The position numbers and the translations under genes were made by a program. Of a stretch of DNA of 55,624 bases, positions 17,757-27,422 are shown piece by piece. Positions within the stretch are counted from its first letter, which is position 1. Each line of letters starts with the position of its first letter. The notes below the pieces were generated by a model. It saw only the letters and a program-made list of their open reading frames with translations, was not told the DNA's origin and ran no database searches. Origin of the DNA: CALARM01 sp964431735. GTDB lineage: Bacteria; Vulcanimicrobiota; SpSt-956; JAKJGF01. Location: contig CAYSLJ010000020.1 in the NCBI GenBank assembly GCA_964431735.1, positions 1 to 55,624 on the forward strand, in the 5' to 3' direction.

Positions 17757-19154
17757 CTAACTCTGTACCAGATAATCAATATATTGATACATACTTAAAT
17801 CGCTGTAATATAAATCATCTTTTGTAGATATCTTACCTTCAAAGACCTTCTGCGCCATATCTATACGAAAGGATTCATCTTTCCCCTGAAGAAAAGTTTC
17901 CAGTGTTTGAGCGAAATATTCTACAGGGCTGTGGGATGCTATACCTTCCATAAATTGATGTCCTTCTTCTCCCCGTCTGCATGCATGGTAATTATTCAAT
18001 ACAAACGGTGATTTAAGGGATGCAAAACTGTCTCCTCCTGTGGCATGATCAAAAGCCAGAGCCATAAGATAGACAGGTGTATTGAAACGATATAGATTTT
18101 CAAAATTTTCAAAGAGCCATTCTTCACCGAGAAAACAGATTCTCAGCTGCTCCGAATAACCTGCCCTCAAATCTCCTGTATCTTCAGCGTTTTTCACTAT
18201 ATGGGAGAGTTTTTCTCCTGCTTTCAGAACAACTATTTTAACATCAAAGGCAAGGCACGTATCAAGTATTTTGTCTCCAAGCTGGTATAGACGTTCAATA
18301 AGACGTCCCGCTATATCGGGAGAAGCACAGTGTACTATCATATTTACTATTCTCTGGCGGTTATTCTGTTCTTTCATATATGCCGGAGATGCTTTTATTT
18401 CCTCGGAAACCTGTTTTTGCTCTATATCTTGCAGTTTATAAAGAGCAGGCATGTCACAGAATGTATCTGATGAACTATCTCCTGTTTCTACAATATCAGG
18501 AGATGGTTCGTCAGGTATATCCATAGTAAGTCCTGAAGATTGTATCTTAATCTGAGGAAGAACTACATCTTCTCTTTCTTCTTTTTCTTCTTTTTTTTCT
18601 TCATCTTCCGATTTATAAGCATCTTTCAGCCTGTGTTCCGGATCTTTATATGTTAAATCTTTTTCTTCTTTTTTCCCTGTGACTTTTTCTTCTGAAGAAC
18701 CATCTTTTATGTCTTCTTCAGAAGATTCTTCCTCTGTATCATTATGTATTTTTTTCTTTTCTTCCTTTTTTTCTTCAATCAGTTCATCTTCTGTGTGATG
18801 GGCTTTCATCTGATAGATTTTATCTCTTTTGAAGAAATCCAGGCTTTTGTTAAGTTCCTGTGTGTCTTCATCATTGTCCTTTTCAGAAGAAAATGATTCT
18901 CCCCACGTTGAACCGCCACTTCCTCTCATATCCCCCATGTTGGACGTATCGTCCTGATTGCCTACTTCTCCGGCATTTATTCCCACACCTTTCGATGTGG
19001 CCGAACCTGTTGCAACGGTTTTTTTATCGGTATCTTTATCGTCTTTTCTCTGTGCTTTCTGAAGGGAAGTATTGGATTTAACAGAATTATCAAGCATATC
19101 CTGCATGGTAGAAGAAGCGGCACGGCTTATTCTTATCGCACTGGCAATATCCAT
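17757..19154 (-). CDS. Anthrax-lethal-factor-like protein with degenerate metal site
   Basis: A 465-aa protein in two parts. Residues 1-~225 are a low-complexity, Glu/Lys/Ser-rich, probably disordered region. Residues ~255-465 resemble the ATLF-like (anthrax toxin lethal factor C-terminal-like) metallopeptidase fold: AGRLIERLYQLGDKIL ... VKIVVLKAGEKL, EEWLFENFENLYRFNTPVYLMALAFDHATGG, and SPVEYFAQTLETFL. In active members the zinc motif is HExxH; here the aligned residues are LAFDH, so the first His and the catalytic Glu are lost, while SPVEYFAQ, which would hold the third ligand Glu, remains. It is therefore probably a non-enzymatic scaffold. No signal peptide. Confidence 0.55.
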   Translation of the reverse strand: MDIASAIRISRAASSTMQDMLDNSVKSNTSLQKAQRKDDKDTDKKTVATGSATSKGVGINAGEVGNQDDTSNMGDMRGSGGSTWGESFSSEKDNDEDTQELNKSLDFFKRDKIYQMKAHHTEDELIEEKKEEKKKIHNDTEEESSEEDIKDGSSEEKVTGKKEEKDLTYKDPEHRLKDAYKSEDEEKKEEKEEREDVVLPQIKIQSSGLTMDIPDEPSPDIVETGDSSSDTFCDMPALYKLQDIEQKQVSEEIKASPAYMKEQNNRQRIVNMIVHCASPDIAGRLIERLYQLGDKILDTCLAFDVKIVVLKAGEKLSHIVKNAEDTGDLRAGYSEQLRICFLGEEWLFENFENLYRFNTPVYLMALAFDHATGGDSFASLKSPFVLNNYHACRRGEEGHQFMEGIASHSPVEYFAQTLETFLQGKDESFRIDMAQKVFEGKISTKDDLYYSDLSMYQYIDYLVQS

Positions 19155-19167
19155 ACATATACCCCCT

Positions 19168-19262
19168 TAACTGATCTGATGAGCTTAAGCATTTAATAAA
19201 GGTTTTCCTCCCGTCACGGGTTACACGAGCGTATATATATTATTAATGCTTACCTCAGTAAT
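19168..19262. mobile_element. MITE-like element, copy D
   Basis: Opposite orientation to copies B and C: left end TTAACTGATCTGATGAGC, then GGTTTTCCTCCCGTCACGGG with only about two heptad units, and right end TAATGCTTACCTCAGTAA. It lies in the divergent spacer between the lethal-factor-like gene and the large TPR gene. The short core shows that the heptad number varies between copies. Confidence 0.65.
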
Positions 19263-19398
19263 TTTTAGCTGACTCAACTGATTATATCATTTAAAAAGGT
19301 TTTTTACAATATTTTAAAAGGAATCGTCACTATTTATAACGAATTTAATCAGGCTGTCAGCTGAGAACTAACAGTTTAATATTTTACAGGAGAGGTGT

Positions 19399-21420
19399 GT
19401 GTTTAACGTGCTGGCTTCAAGGATTTTAATCTTCATTATATTATGTTCCTTTTTATGTGTATCTATTTCTCACTCAAAGGAGACTTCCGATTATTTAAAA
19501 GGTATGAATTTTTATAAAAAAGGTAAATACGAAGAAGCTGTTAAATCTTTTCTCTCAGCTTTGAAAAAAGAACCTGATAATGCTGAAATATATAATTACC
19601 TTGGCAGAGCCTATTATAGTCTCGAAAATTATCAGGAATCCATTTCTGCTTATAAAAAAGCAATAGAATTTAATCCTGTAAATGGTTCCTATCATTATAA
19701 CCTGGGTATTGCCTATGAAAAAACAGGGGCTCTTGAACTCGCAAAAACCTCCTATGAGGAAGCCATTACACTTAATTCAGCAGATTCTGATTTTCATAAT
19801 CGCCTTGGAGGTGTTTATTACCGTCTGAAAGAATGGCAAAAGGCTCTGGATGAATACACCATGGCTATAAGTTATTCAGGGAAAAGTCCAAAACCTTATT
19901 TTTATTATAATCAGGGTAGAACCTTTGATAAACTGGATTACACTGATAAAGCTATAGAAGCTTATTCAAAAGCACTCGGTCTGAAAAAAAACGATTCTGA
20001 TTTTTACTACTACAGAGGCATGGCTTATCTAAAAAAATCCAATCATAAAAAGGCTAAAGAGGATATAGAAACAGCTATTAAATTGGAAAAAGGTAATTTC
20101 CTTTTTTATACTGGTCTGGCACAGGTTTATCAGGCTATGGGAGAAAAAGACATGTCCAGAAAGAACTTCAAAAAATCAATAGAACTGGCTCCGAAAGAGG
20201 GAGGACCTCATTATCATTTCGGTAATTTCTATAAAGACATAAAGCTTTATAATGAAGCTATAGCAGAATATCAGAAAGCCATTGCTCTTGATCCTGATGA
20301 TGGTTCTTATTATTATGCTCTCGGTGACGTTCTCAGTCTTATAAATCAGATGGATAAAGCCATTGTTGCCTATAAAGAAGCTGTAATTAAAGATCCAAAA
20401 AACCCTGTTTATTTGAATAAACTCGGAAGTATTTATTATAAAATAGAGGACTGGCAGAATGCTATAGAAACTTATAGAAATGCCATAAAATATTATCCTG
20501 AAGATGCCTATCTTCATTATAACCTTGGCAGAACGTATCAGGAAAACGGTCAGACTGAAAGAGCTATTGATCAGTACAGAGAAGCTATTTCGATTAATGG
20601 AAAAAATGCAGACTTTTATAATTATCTCGGTATTTCTTTATATGAAAAACGTGATTATAAAGAAGCGATAGAGAATTTTAATAAAGCTATAAAACTTGAA
20701 CCTGACAGTGCTATTTTCTATTATAACCTTGGAAATGCCATTTATTTTTCCGGCGATTTTAAAAACAGTATTGACCCTTATAAAAAGGCAGTTTCTCTTT
20801 CGCCAAATGATTTTTCTTTTCACAGTCACCTTGGTGTTGCATATATAAAAATCGGTCTTATAGAAGAAGGTTTAATGGCTCTGGAGAATGCCCGTAAAGT
20901 GGCAACCAGTGATAAGCAGATTGAAGATATAAATAATATTATAGCTAAAGTAAAGGGTGACCGCCAGGGGCCGTCTCCATCTGTTACTCCCGGACCGGCC
21001 TTTAATAAAACACCTGTTCCTGACGTTCAGGCTCTTTCAGATGAAGATAAAATGTCTATTACACAGAGTTTTAATAATGCAGAAGAATTTGAAAAAAATA
21101 AAAAATGGGATATGGCTATATTTCAATATAAGAAAATATTAAAGCTCGATAAAGATAATATCCTAGCCTATCACAGGATGGCTATAGATTATTACCGTCA
21201 GAAAAAATATGATGATGCAATAAAAAATTTTAATAAAGTCATAGAACTTGACAGTAAAGGTAAAGCTGCCAGTGCTGCTCATTACAGTCTTGCCAATATT
21301 TATCTGTTAATGGGAAATAAAGATAATGCCATTAAAGAATTTGAGCTTTATCTTCAGGTCAATCCCGATGCAGATGATGCAGATGAAGTTCGTGCTAAAA
21401 TAAAGGAGTTGAAAAAGTGA
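19399..21420 (+). CDS. Large exported TPR protein
   Basis: A 673-aa protein built almost entirely of tetratricopeptide repeats. Residues 1-26 (ILIFIILCSFLCVSISHS) form a signal peptide or anchor. About 13-14 consecutive 34-residue units (pattern AxxxYxxGxxYxxxGxYxxAIxxYxxAIxxxP) run from ~30 to 515. A Pro-rich linker (RQGPSPSVTPGPAFNKTPVPD) and two to three more TPRs follow to the end. It should act as a protein-binding scaffold outside the cytoplasm. GTG 19399 is chosen for its AGGAGAGG SD. A composite repeat begins at its stop codon. Confidence 0.85.
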   Translation: MFNVLASRILIFIILCSFLCVSISHSKETSDYLKGMNFYKKGKYEEAVKSFLSALKKEPDNAEIYNYLGRAYYSLENYQESISAYKKAIEFNPVNGSYHYNLGIAYEKTGALELAKTSYEEAITLNSADSDFHNRLGGVYYRLKEWQKALDEYTMAISYSGKSPKPYFYYNQGRTFDKLDYTDKAIEAYSKALGLKKNDSDFYYYRGMAYLKKSNHKKAKEDIETAIKLEKGNFLFYTGLAQVYQAMGEKDMSRKNFKKSIELAPKEGGPHYHFGNFYKDIKLYNEAIAEYQKAIALDPDDGSYYYALGDVLSLINQMDKAIVAYKEAVIKDPKNPVYLNKLGSIYYKIEDWQNAIETYRNAIKYYPEDAYLHYNLGRTYQENGQTERAIDQYREAISINGKNADFYNYLGISLYEKRDYKEAIENFNKAIKLEPDSAIFYYNLGNAIYFSGDFKNSIDPYKKAVSLSPNDFSFHSHLGVAYIKIGLIEEGLMALENARKVATSDKQIEDINNIIAKVKGDRQGPSPSVTPGPAFNKTPVPDVQALSDEDKMSITQSFNNAEEFEKNKKWDMAIFQYKKILKLDKDNILAYHRMAIDYYRQKKYDDAIKNFNKVIELDSKGKAASAAHYSLANIYLLMGNKDNAIKEFELYLQVNPDADDADEVRAKIKELKK

Positions 21421-21500
21421 GTGAGTAGTGAGTGGTGAGTGGTGAAAATAACACCTATTACGCATTACGAACCACCCGTTACGCGTTACGCGTCACGATT
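21419..21500 (+). mobile_element. Composite heptad element, copy II (core deleted)
   Basis: Overlaps the TPR stop codon: GTGAGTAGTGAGTGGTGAG heptads, then CACCTATTACGCATTACG, AACCACCCG, and a TTACGCG/TCACGCG array ending TCACGATT. The GC-rich middle present in copies III and IV is missing. The element is open in the frame of the next gene, so an automatic start call at 21439 would wrongly include it as coding. Confidence 0.65.
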
Positions 21501-21504
21501 ATTA

Positions 21505-23508
21505 ATGAAACAACATTTATATGTTTTCTTACTCTTTTTAATAATTGCCTCTATTGTATCCATCTGGATAGCCTCAGAGAGAATGACTGTTGAGCGAAAT
21601 TTGAATACTGTCAATCTGGTTATGGATTATGATGACTGGAAGAAATTCTGTCTTCAGAATGGCTATAATCTGGAAGATACCCTTGATCTACTGAAAACAA
21701 AGGGTATTTCTTCCTTCGGTATTTATGAGGATACGCCGAAGAGACTGCAAGAAAGAGGAGAAATAACAGTTTATTCAGGCTGTGATATATTAAATACTTA
21801 TAGATTGTCTGGTACATCCAATCAGATTCTTGAAAAACTTGCAGGAGAAAAGAAAGTCTGTCCTGATAATATTTATATTTTATTTCCTGATAATTCACCT
21901 TATGTAGATAAATTACATAAATATTTTTTAAGATTTTTCGGCAATGATAGAGTTATTCTTCATAATTTACCGGCATCTTCTTCTGTCCTTGAGATTCAGG
22001 GAACCTATTCCGACGTGGTAAATCTTGGTATCGGTCTTCCTGAAAATATTGTTAATAAACTTTCCTCTAAAGGTTTCTATATAGTGGCAAGAATGGAAAA
22101 CAGAATTCTTAAAGAAGAGGATCTCAATTTCATATTTCAGAATATTCCATCGTGCTGTACGACCCTTGTATTTTCAGGTATGAACAATGAAGTACTCGGT
22201 TATCCTGATTTACTTGAACAGACTGCTTCCGTTATGGAACAGAAAAATCTTTATTTTGGTTTTATAGAAGTAGCAGATCTTGAAAATCTCCAGAAAGGAG
22301 CCATAACTGTTGCAGGGCATAATATTACCGGAGTTGTAAGGGTGATTTCCATGTCTTCAGCCTATCAGGATAAATTGAAATTAGAGCAGATAATAGATAT
22401 GTGGAGTCTTGCCGTGACAGAAAGAAATATGAGGCTCCTTTATCTGAGGCCACTGAATAAAGCTGTTGAAAAAATGACACCTCTTGAAAGTAATCTCTAT
22501 TATCTGCAACTATGTAAGGAGACCATATTAGCTGCCGGGTTTAAAACAGGAGGTACTGAAGGTATGAATTATTTCAATCCTCCTCTTATCTTGAAATTTT
22601 TTTCAGGCCTTGGAGCCATAGGTGCAGGTATTTTAATTCTTGCCCGTATTTTTCAGCTGCCTTTTAAATATTCACTTCTTACAGCTTCAGTATGTACTTT
22701 AGCTTTACTGGCAGGACTGGTTCTTGCTGGAAATTTTATGTCAAAGATATGTGCGCTTATGGCCGGTATTATTTTTCCTCTTTTTGCCATAATATTTGGT
22801 TTCCCCGGCCTTTTTTCAACTGTTAAAACTGCGGGAAAAAATCATGTGCTTTTTGCTCTGAAAACAGTCTGGATTGTTACCTTTATTACTATTACAGGTT
22901 CTATTATTACAATGAGCATGGTATCCAATACAAAGTTTTTTCTTACTGTAGAGCGTTTTAAAGGTGTAAAATTTATTATGACTGTTCCCATATTGTTAAT
23001 AATTATTTTTTATATATATTCCCTTATTGAAGGAAATAAATGGCAGAATTTTTTTAAAAAAATCGGAACTTTTTTAGAGAAACCTGTTTATTTATGGCAT
23101 ATATGTGTTGTTTTTATTGTAGTTCTGGGAGGAGCTTTTTACCTGCTCCGTACAGGTAATACTACAGTCATTCCTGTATCTGATTTTGAAAGATATGTTC
23201 GTTCTTTACTCGATACACTGTTAATAGTGAGGCCAAGATTTAAGGATTTTCTTATAGGTGAACCTGCACTGTTTTTGACTGCCTATTTGTGGAGTAAAGG
23301 CCGTTATAGCTATTTATGGATTTTTCTGGCTCTGGCCTGCCTGGGACAGGCCAATATTATGGATACTTTTGCCCATCTTCACACACCTCTTCTGGTATCG
23401 CTGCTCCGGGTCTTTCATGGTCTGTGGATAGGTTCCATTACAGGATTTTTCGTTATATTACTTTATAATATATGTTTTCGAGGAGTTACTGGAGATGAAA
23501 AAAAATGA
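21505..23508 (+). CDS. DUF5693 family membrane protein
   Basis: A 667-aa polytopic membrane protein. One N-terminal helix (HLYVFLLFLIIASIVSIWIA) is followed by a ~340-residue extracytoplasmic domain, then 8-9 membrane helices from about residue 375 to the end. DUF5693 proteins are regularly encoded beside csaB, as here, where the two genes overlap by 14 bp. The function is unknown, but the pairing suggests export or assembly of the pyruvylated wall polymer. ATG 21505 is chosen because the upstream open frame from 21439 translates the intergenic heptad repeat. No strong SD is visible (CACGATTATTA precedes it). Confidence 0.75.
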   Translation: MKQHLYVFLLFLIIASIVSIWIASERMTVERNLNTVNLVMDYDDWKKFCLQNGYNLEDTLDLLKTKGISSFGIYEDTPKRLQERGEITVYSGCDILNTYRLSGTSNQILEKLAGEKKVCPDNIYILFPDNSPYVDKLHKYFLRFFGNDRVILHNLPASSSVLEIQGTYSDVVNLGIGLPENIVNKLSSKGFYIVARMENRILKEEDLNFIFQNIPSCCTTLVFSGMNNEVLGYPDLLEQTASVMEQKNLYFGFIEVADLENLQKGAITVAGHNITGVVRVISMSSAYQDKLKLEQIIDMWSLAVTERNMRLLYLRPLNKAVEKMTPLESNLYYLQLCKETILAAGFKTGGTEGMNYFNPPLILKFFSGLGAIGAGILILARIFQLPFKYSLLTASVCTLALLAGLVLAGNFMSKICALMAGIIFPLFAIIFGFPGLFSTVKTAGKNHVLFALKTVWIVTFITITGSIITMSMVSNTKFFLTVERFKGVKFIMTVPILLIIIFYIYSLIEGNKWQNFFKKIGTFLEKPVYLWHICVVFIVVLGGAFYLLRTGNTTVIPVSDFERYVRSLLDTLLIVRPRFKDFLIGEPALFLTAYLWSKGRYSYLWIFLALACLGQANIMDTFAHLHTPLLVSLLRVFHGLWIGSITGFFVILLYNICFRGVTGDEKK

Positions 23509-24589
23509 TATTCTCCTGTCAGGTTATTACGGTTTCAAAAATACAGGAGATGAAGCCATTCTGGCTTCTATCCTTGATGCTTTGAAAAATGTTGAACCGG
23601 AATTGAAGGTTAAGATATTATCTGTTAATCCGTCTTTTACGGAGAAAGAACATAATACACCTTCAGTACACCGTTATAGAAGTGAAATGTTTTATGCCCT
23701 CCTGGAAAGCAGAATGCTCATAAGTGGCGGAGGCGGTTTGTTGCAGGATAGTACAAGCATAAGGAGTCCTCTTTATTATCTTGCCATGGTACTACTTGCA
23801 AAGTTAACAGGTAAAAAAGTTATGTTTTATGCACAGGGTATTGGCCCTTTAAAAACTTTTACAGGAAGAACTCTTACTTCTTATATAGCAAATATGGTTG
23901 ATTTTATAACCGTAAGGGATGCAAAATCTGCACAGATACTTAAAGAACTCGGTGTGTGCAAACCACCTGTTGAGATTACGACAGATCCTGTATTTGCTAT
24001 GACCCCTGCCTGTGAACCTGATATTCTGGATGCTTTTGCTGCAGAAAAAATACCTTTTGAAGGTAACAGGTGGATTGGACTTTCTGTAAGAGACTGGAAC
24101 AGTTCTGTTGATTATTTGAATATCATTTCCCGTGCTGTTGATAAACTGTCTGAAAAATTTTCCTGTAAAATTCTTCTTATACCCATGCATTATCCTGACG
24201 ATCTGATTGTTTCCAGAAGAATAAAAAATACTATAAAAAATTCCGTTTATATTGTTTCAGGCGAATATTCTCCCAGAGTTCTTATGGGAATGCTCGGGAA
24301 GATGAATATCCTTATTGCCATGAGGCTTCATGCAGTTATTATGTCTTCTGTTCTGGCTGTTCCCTCGGTACCTTTAGCATATGATCCGAAAATAGCAAAT
24401 ATATCGGAACAGCTTGGTTTGAAATATCTGTCTCTTGAGGAAATAAATGAAGATAATTTATATGATATGGCCCGAAATCTGTTAGGAAACCATGAAAAAA
24501 TTTCCTCACTCCTTACAGAAAAAACAGAAATTCTTAAAATTAAGGCTCTGCGTAATGCAGAGATTGTAAAGGAAATTTTAAGAAAATAG
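23495..24589 (+). CDS. csaB: Polysaccharide pyruvyl transferase CsaB
   Basis: A 364-aa enzyme that adds a pyruvate ketal to a cell-wall polysaccharide, the ligand of SLH domains. LSGYYGFKNTGDEAILASI at the N terminus, ISGGGGLLQDSTS, FYAQGIGPL, RDAKSAQILKELG and the C-terminal MRLHAVIMS are CsaB signatures of the polysaccharide pyruvyl transferase family (GT-B-like fold). It overlaps the DUF5693 gene and is translationally coupled to it. It implies S-layer or outer-envelope proteins anchored by SLH domains, although none is encoded in the window. Confidence 0.88.
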   Translation: MKKNDILLSGYYGFKNTGDEAILASILDALKNVEPELKVKILSVNPSFTEKEHNTPSVHRYRSEMFYALLESRMLISGGGGLLQDSTSIRSPLYYLAMVLLAKLTGKKVMFYAQGIGPLKTFTGRTLTSYIANMVDFITVRDAKSAQILKELGVCKPPVEITTDPVFAMTPACEPDILDAFAAEKIPFEGNRWIGLSVRDWNSSVDYLNIISRAVDKLSEKFSCKILLIPMHYPDDLIVSRRIKNTIKNSVYIVSGEYSPRVLMGMLGKMNILIAMRLHAVIMSSVLAVPSVPLAYDPKIANISEQLGLKYLSLEEINEDNLYDMARNLLGNHEKISSLLTEKTEILKIKALRNAEIVKEILRK

Positions 24590-24599
24590 TAATACTTTA

Positions 24600-24717
24600 A
24601 TCGTGATACGTAACGCGTAACGCGTGACGGGTAGTTCGTGATGCGTGATGCGTGTTTTACCGGTACCGGGCGATCACAGGGGGGCGCTCCTACGGTTCAC
24701 TACTCACTACTCACTAC
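24600..24717 (-). mobile_element. Composite heptad element, copy III (inverted)
   Basis: Reading the minus strand: AGTAGTGAGTAGTGAGTAG heptads, a GC-rich core (GTAGGAGCGCCCCCCTG, TGATCGCCC, GGTACCGG), TAAAACACGCATCACG, GAACTACCCG, and a TTACGCG array ending TCACGATT. Copy IV at 44300 has the same core. The orientation is opposite to the surrounding genes, showing that the element is not fixed relative to transcription. Confidence 0.7.
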
Positions 24718-24727
24718 TAAAAAACTC

Positions 24728-24756
24728 TTGTTAAGGTTTTATCAACATGTTATAAT
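24728..24756 (+). promoter_or_regulatory. Promoter of the HEAT-repeat gene
   Basis: TTGTTA (24728-24733), a 17-bp spacer and a perfect TATAAT (24751-24756) lie 45 bp before ATG 24801. This supports the view that translation was meant to start there and not at the internal TTG 24978. Confidence 0.65.
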
Positions 24757-24800
24757 AAAACTTTATAACCTGGACATTAATTTTTTATAGGTGTATACTT

Positions 24801-25316
24801 TATGGAAGAAAGTAACTATGATTACAGTTCTCTCAAAAAAGCTATAGAATTGAAGTTAAGAAAAGCCCTTGATGCCAAAAAAATATAGAAACTTCTAAAC
24901 CTGGTGAGACAATTCCTCATAAATTACAACCTAAAATAGGTTTTCTGGATAGTAAAACCGGTAATCTTCCATCTACATTGAGTAAGACAGTTGATTTAAG
25001 CAGTGGTGCACTTTCCGGAAACAAAATGGAACAGGTTAACTGGTTCGATGTTTTGAAAAAGTCTGTCCTTTATGAAGAAAGGAAAGAAGCTATCAGAGGG
25101 ATAAGTAAATTGAACAGCCCTGCTGTTGTTAATACATTGCTCCATGTAATGTTGAACGATGAAAATAAAGATTTAAGACTTGAGGCAGTAGAAGCACTTG
25201 TAAAGTTAAAAGATAAGAAGGTTTTAGACGGTTTACTGAAAGGTATGAAAACTGAGAAAGATTATGAAGTCCGAAAACGTATAGCCTGGGCCTACAGTCA
25301 GATTAAATATAAGTGA
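24801..25316 (+). pseudogene. HEAT-repeat protein gene, interrupted by an A7 frameshift
   Basis: From ATG 24801 the frame encodes 28 residues (MEESNYDYSSLKKAIELKLR...) and stops at TAG 24886-24888, just after a run of seven A (24877-24883). One extra A joins this to the frame that is open to 25316, giving about 171 aa. The downstream part contains two to three HEAT-like repeats (EERKEAIRGISKLNSPAVVNTLL, KDLRLEAVEALVKLKDKKVLDGLL, DYEVRKRIAWAYSQIKYK), an adaptor fold. The cause could be a sequencing error, phase variation or transcriptional slippage on the A-run. If it is broken, a 112-aa product from TTG 24978 is possible but lacks an SD. Confidence 0.65.
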
Positions 25317-25360
25317 GAAGTGAAGAGTGAAAAGTGATTAGTGAATATTGAGTAAAAGAT
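25315..25360 (+). repeat. AGTGAAG/AGTGAAA heptad array
   Basis: Six 7-bp units starting at the HEAT gene stop (AGTGAGA, AGTGAAG, AGTGAAA, AGTGATT, AGTGAAT, ATTGAGT). It is a diverged member of the AGTGAGT family. Confidence 0.6.
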
Positions 25361-25376
25361 TGTCTTCAATACTCAC

Positions 25377-25481
25377 TTACTGACTTGAGCGTAAGCATGT
25401 AATAAAAGGTTTCTTCCTGTCACGCGTTACGCGTTACGCATCACGAGAGCATATATGTGTTATTTATTCTCACCTCAGTAA
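25377..25481. mobile_element. MITE-like element, copy E
   Basis: The most complete copy, 105 bp: TTACTGACTTGAGCGTAAGC at the left, GGTTTCTTCCTGTCACGCG with four heptads in the middle, and TTATTTATTCTCACCTCAGTAA at the right. CTGA and TCAG ends are each flanked by TA. Orientation as copies A and D. Confidence 0.7.
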
Positions 25482-25548
25482 ATTATCATAATAATTAAAA
25501 AATTTTAATTTATTTTTAATTTATTTTTAATCTCTAACGTATAAAATC

Positions 25549-25577
25549 TTGTAAGCTTTGAAAAATTGGATTATAAT
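25549..25577 (+). promoter_or_regulatory. Promoter of the ABC-exporter operon
   Basis: TTGTAA (25549-25554), a 17-bp spacer and TATAAT (25572-25577) lie about 90 bp upstream of the ATPase gene. The GCTGAAA heptads at 25594-25627 would be transcribed. Confidence 0.65.
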
Positions 25578-25593
25578 ATATTTTTTTCAGTTG

Positions 25594-25627
25594 AGAACTG
25601 AAAGCTGAAAGCTGAAAGCTGAAAGCT
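25594..25627 (+). repeat. GCTGAAA heptad array in the ABC-operon leader
   Basis: About four and a half units of GCTGAAA in tandem lie downstream of the promoter and about 8 bp before the AAAGGAGG SD. It is a different heptad sequence placed in the same position as TCACGCG arrays at other genes. Confidence 0.75.
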
Positions 25628-25669
25628 ATATAAGAAAGGAGGTCTTACTGGTTATTACCAGAGAAAAAG

Positions 25670-26644
25670 ATGATAGAAGTTGAAAATTTAACAAAAAGGT
25701 ACGGTGATTTTTTAGCAGTCGATAGGTTGACTTTTTCTGTAGATAAAGGAGAAATACTTGGTTTTCTTGGATTAAATGCTGCAGGTAAAACTACTACTAT
25801 GAGAATGTTAACCTGTTATTTCCCTCCCACAGAGGGCAGTGCAAAGGTATGCGGTCACGATGTATTTGACGAATCGATCAGGGTAAGAGAAAAGGTTGGC
25901 TATATGCCTGAAAGAGTTCCTCTTTACAACAATATGACAGTAGGTGATTATCTGGATTTTGTTGCAGACATAAAAAGACTGGATTTTCGTAAAAAATCTG
26001 AAAGACTTGATTATGTATTCAGCAGATGCGGACTCGAAGATGCAAAGGATAAATTAATAAGAAAACTTTCCAAAGGATACAGGCAGAGAGTGGGACTTGC
26101 CCAGGCTCTTATCCATGATCCTCAGGTGCTTATCCTTGACGAACCCACATCAGGACTTGACCCCAGGCAGATCAGAGAGGTGAGAGATTTAATAAAGAGT
26201 TTTAAAGGTGAAAGAACTATTATATTGAGTACTCATATCTTATCAGAAGTAAGTCAGGTATGTTCCCGGGTAATCATAATAAATCAGGGAAAACTTGTTG
26301 CCATCGATACTCCGGAAAATCTGAGTGAACGTTTTGATAAAATGAGAGGTTACAGGGAAATTTCCCTCAAAATACGGGAATCTAATAAAGATGAAGTAGT
26401 AAAAACCCTCAGAGGTGTAAAAGGTGTTCATGAGGTTATTATGGGAAAAACAGATAGAGACACAGGAGAATATACATTGAAAACAGAGGTTAAAGATGAA
26501 ATCCCCGAATCTGTTTCGTCACTCGTGATAGAAAAGAAATGGGGACTCATATCTATACATCCTGAACATATGAATCTTGAAGATGTGTTCCTGAAACTTA
26601 CCCTCGACGATAGTAATAAACAGAAGGAAGGTGTGGCAAATTGA
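25670..26644 (+). CDS. ABC transporter ATPase (GldA-like)
   Basis: A 324-aa ATPase driving a drug/polysaccharide-type or gliding-type exporter. Walker A is GLNAAGKTTT (with AA where GA is usual), the signature is LSKGYRQRVGLAQ, and Walker B is VLILDEPTSGLD. The C-terminal ~90 residues are the regulatory tail seen in Gld-type ATPases. The SD AAAGGAGGT is ~25 bp from ATG, but CTGGT-TATT-ACCAG between them can fold into a 5-bp hairpin that shortens the gap. The next gene starts inside the stop codon. Confidence 0.85.
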   Translation: MIEVENLTKRYGDFLAVDRLTFSVDKGEILGFLGLNAAGKTTTMRMLTCYFPPTEGSAKVCGHDVFDESIRVREKVGYMPERVPLYNNMTVGDYLDFVADIKRLDFRKKSERLDYVFSRCGLEDAKDKLIRKLSKGYRQRVGLAQALIHDPQVLILDEPTSGLDPRQIREVRDLIKSFKGERTIILSTHILSEVSQVCSRVIIINQGKLVAIDTPENLSERFDKMRGYREISLKIRESNKDEVVKTLRGVKGVHEVIMGKTDRDTGEYTLKTEVKDEIPESVSSLVIEKKWGLISIHPEHMNLEDVFLKLTLDDSNKQKEGVAN

Positions 26645-27420
26645 GAGTTGTCCTTGCTATTATAAAAAAAGAATTGAAGGCTTATTTTGCTTCTCCCATA
26701 GCCTATGCAGTTATGGCAGTTTTTCTATTTATAATAGGTTTTTATTTCTTTGCATTGATACAGAGATTTTCTGAAATGACCTGGGCTATGAGAGCACAGC
26801 AACAGTATCAGTTTGGAATGCAGAATTTGAACATAAATGAAGAGGTTGTAAGACCTTTTTTCAGTATTATTCTTACTATTTCATTGTTTATTATGCCTAT
26901 ATTGACAATGAGGCTTTTCTCGGAAGAGATGGAAACAGGTACTCTGGAACTACTGTTTACTTCACCTGTTACGGAAATACAGCTCATATGTGGTAAATAT
27001 CTTTCATCTGTTATTTTCTATTTTATGATGGTATTGTTTACAGTGCCCCATATGCTTATCCTGTTTAAACTGAGTAAACCTGATACAGGGACAGTTCTAT
27101 CAGGCTATGCGGGGCTTATCCTTGTGGGGCTTACTTTTCTTGCTATAGGCCTTTTTCTTTCTTCTCTGACGAAAAATCAGATTGTAGCAGCAATTTTAAG
27201 TTTCGGTGTTTTATTAATTTTAGGCATAGTGTCATGGGCGTCTAATTTTTCAGATCCCACTACAGGAAAAATATTGAGTTATTTATCCATATTCGGTCAT
27301 TTTGAGGATTTTTCAAAAGGGGTTTTTGATACGAAACATCTCATATATTATTTGAGTTTTTCTTTTGGCGGCCTCTTTTTAACTTATACTTCTCTTGACT
27401 CATTGAAATGGAGGGGATAA
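26641..27420 (+). CDS. ABC-2 type permease (GldF-like)
   Basis: A 259-aa membrane protein with six predicted helices. The opening IIKKELKAYFASPIAYAVMAVFLFIIGFYFF and the motif MRLFSEEMETGTLELLFTSPVTEIQLICGKYL are diagnostic of ABC-2 permeases of the GldF/NosY type. It starts at TTG 26641, overlapping the ATPase stop as TTGA, a coupled start. With 25670 and 27423 it forms the membrane complex. Confidence 0.85.
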   Translation: MRVVLAIIKKELKAYFASPIAYAVMAVFLFIIGFYFFALIQRFSEMTWAMRAQQQYQFGMQNLNINEEVVRPFFSIILTISLFIMPILTMRLFSEEMETGTLELLFTSPVTEIQLICGKYLSSVIFYFMMVLFTVPHMLILFKLSKPDTGTVLSGYAGLILVGLTFLAIGLFLSSLTKNQIVAAILSFGVLLILGIVSWASNFSDPTTGKILSYLSIFGHFEDFSKGVFDTKHLIYYLSFSFGGLFLTYTSLDSLKWRG

Positions 27421-27422
27421 AA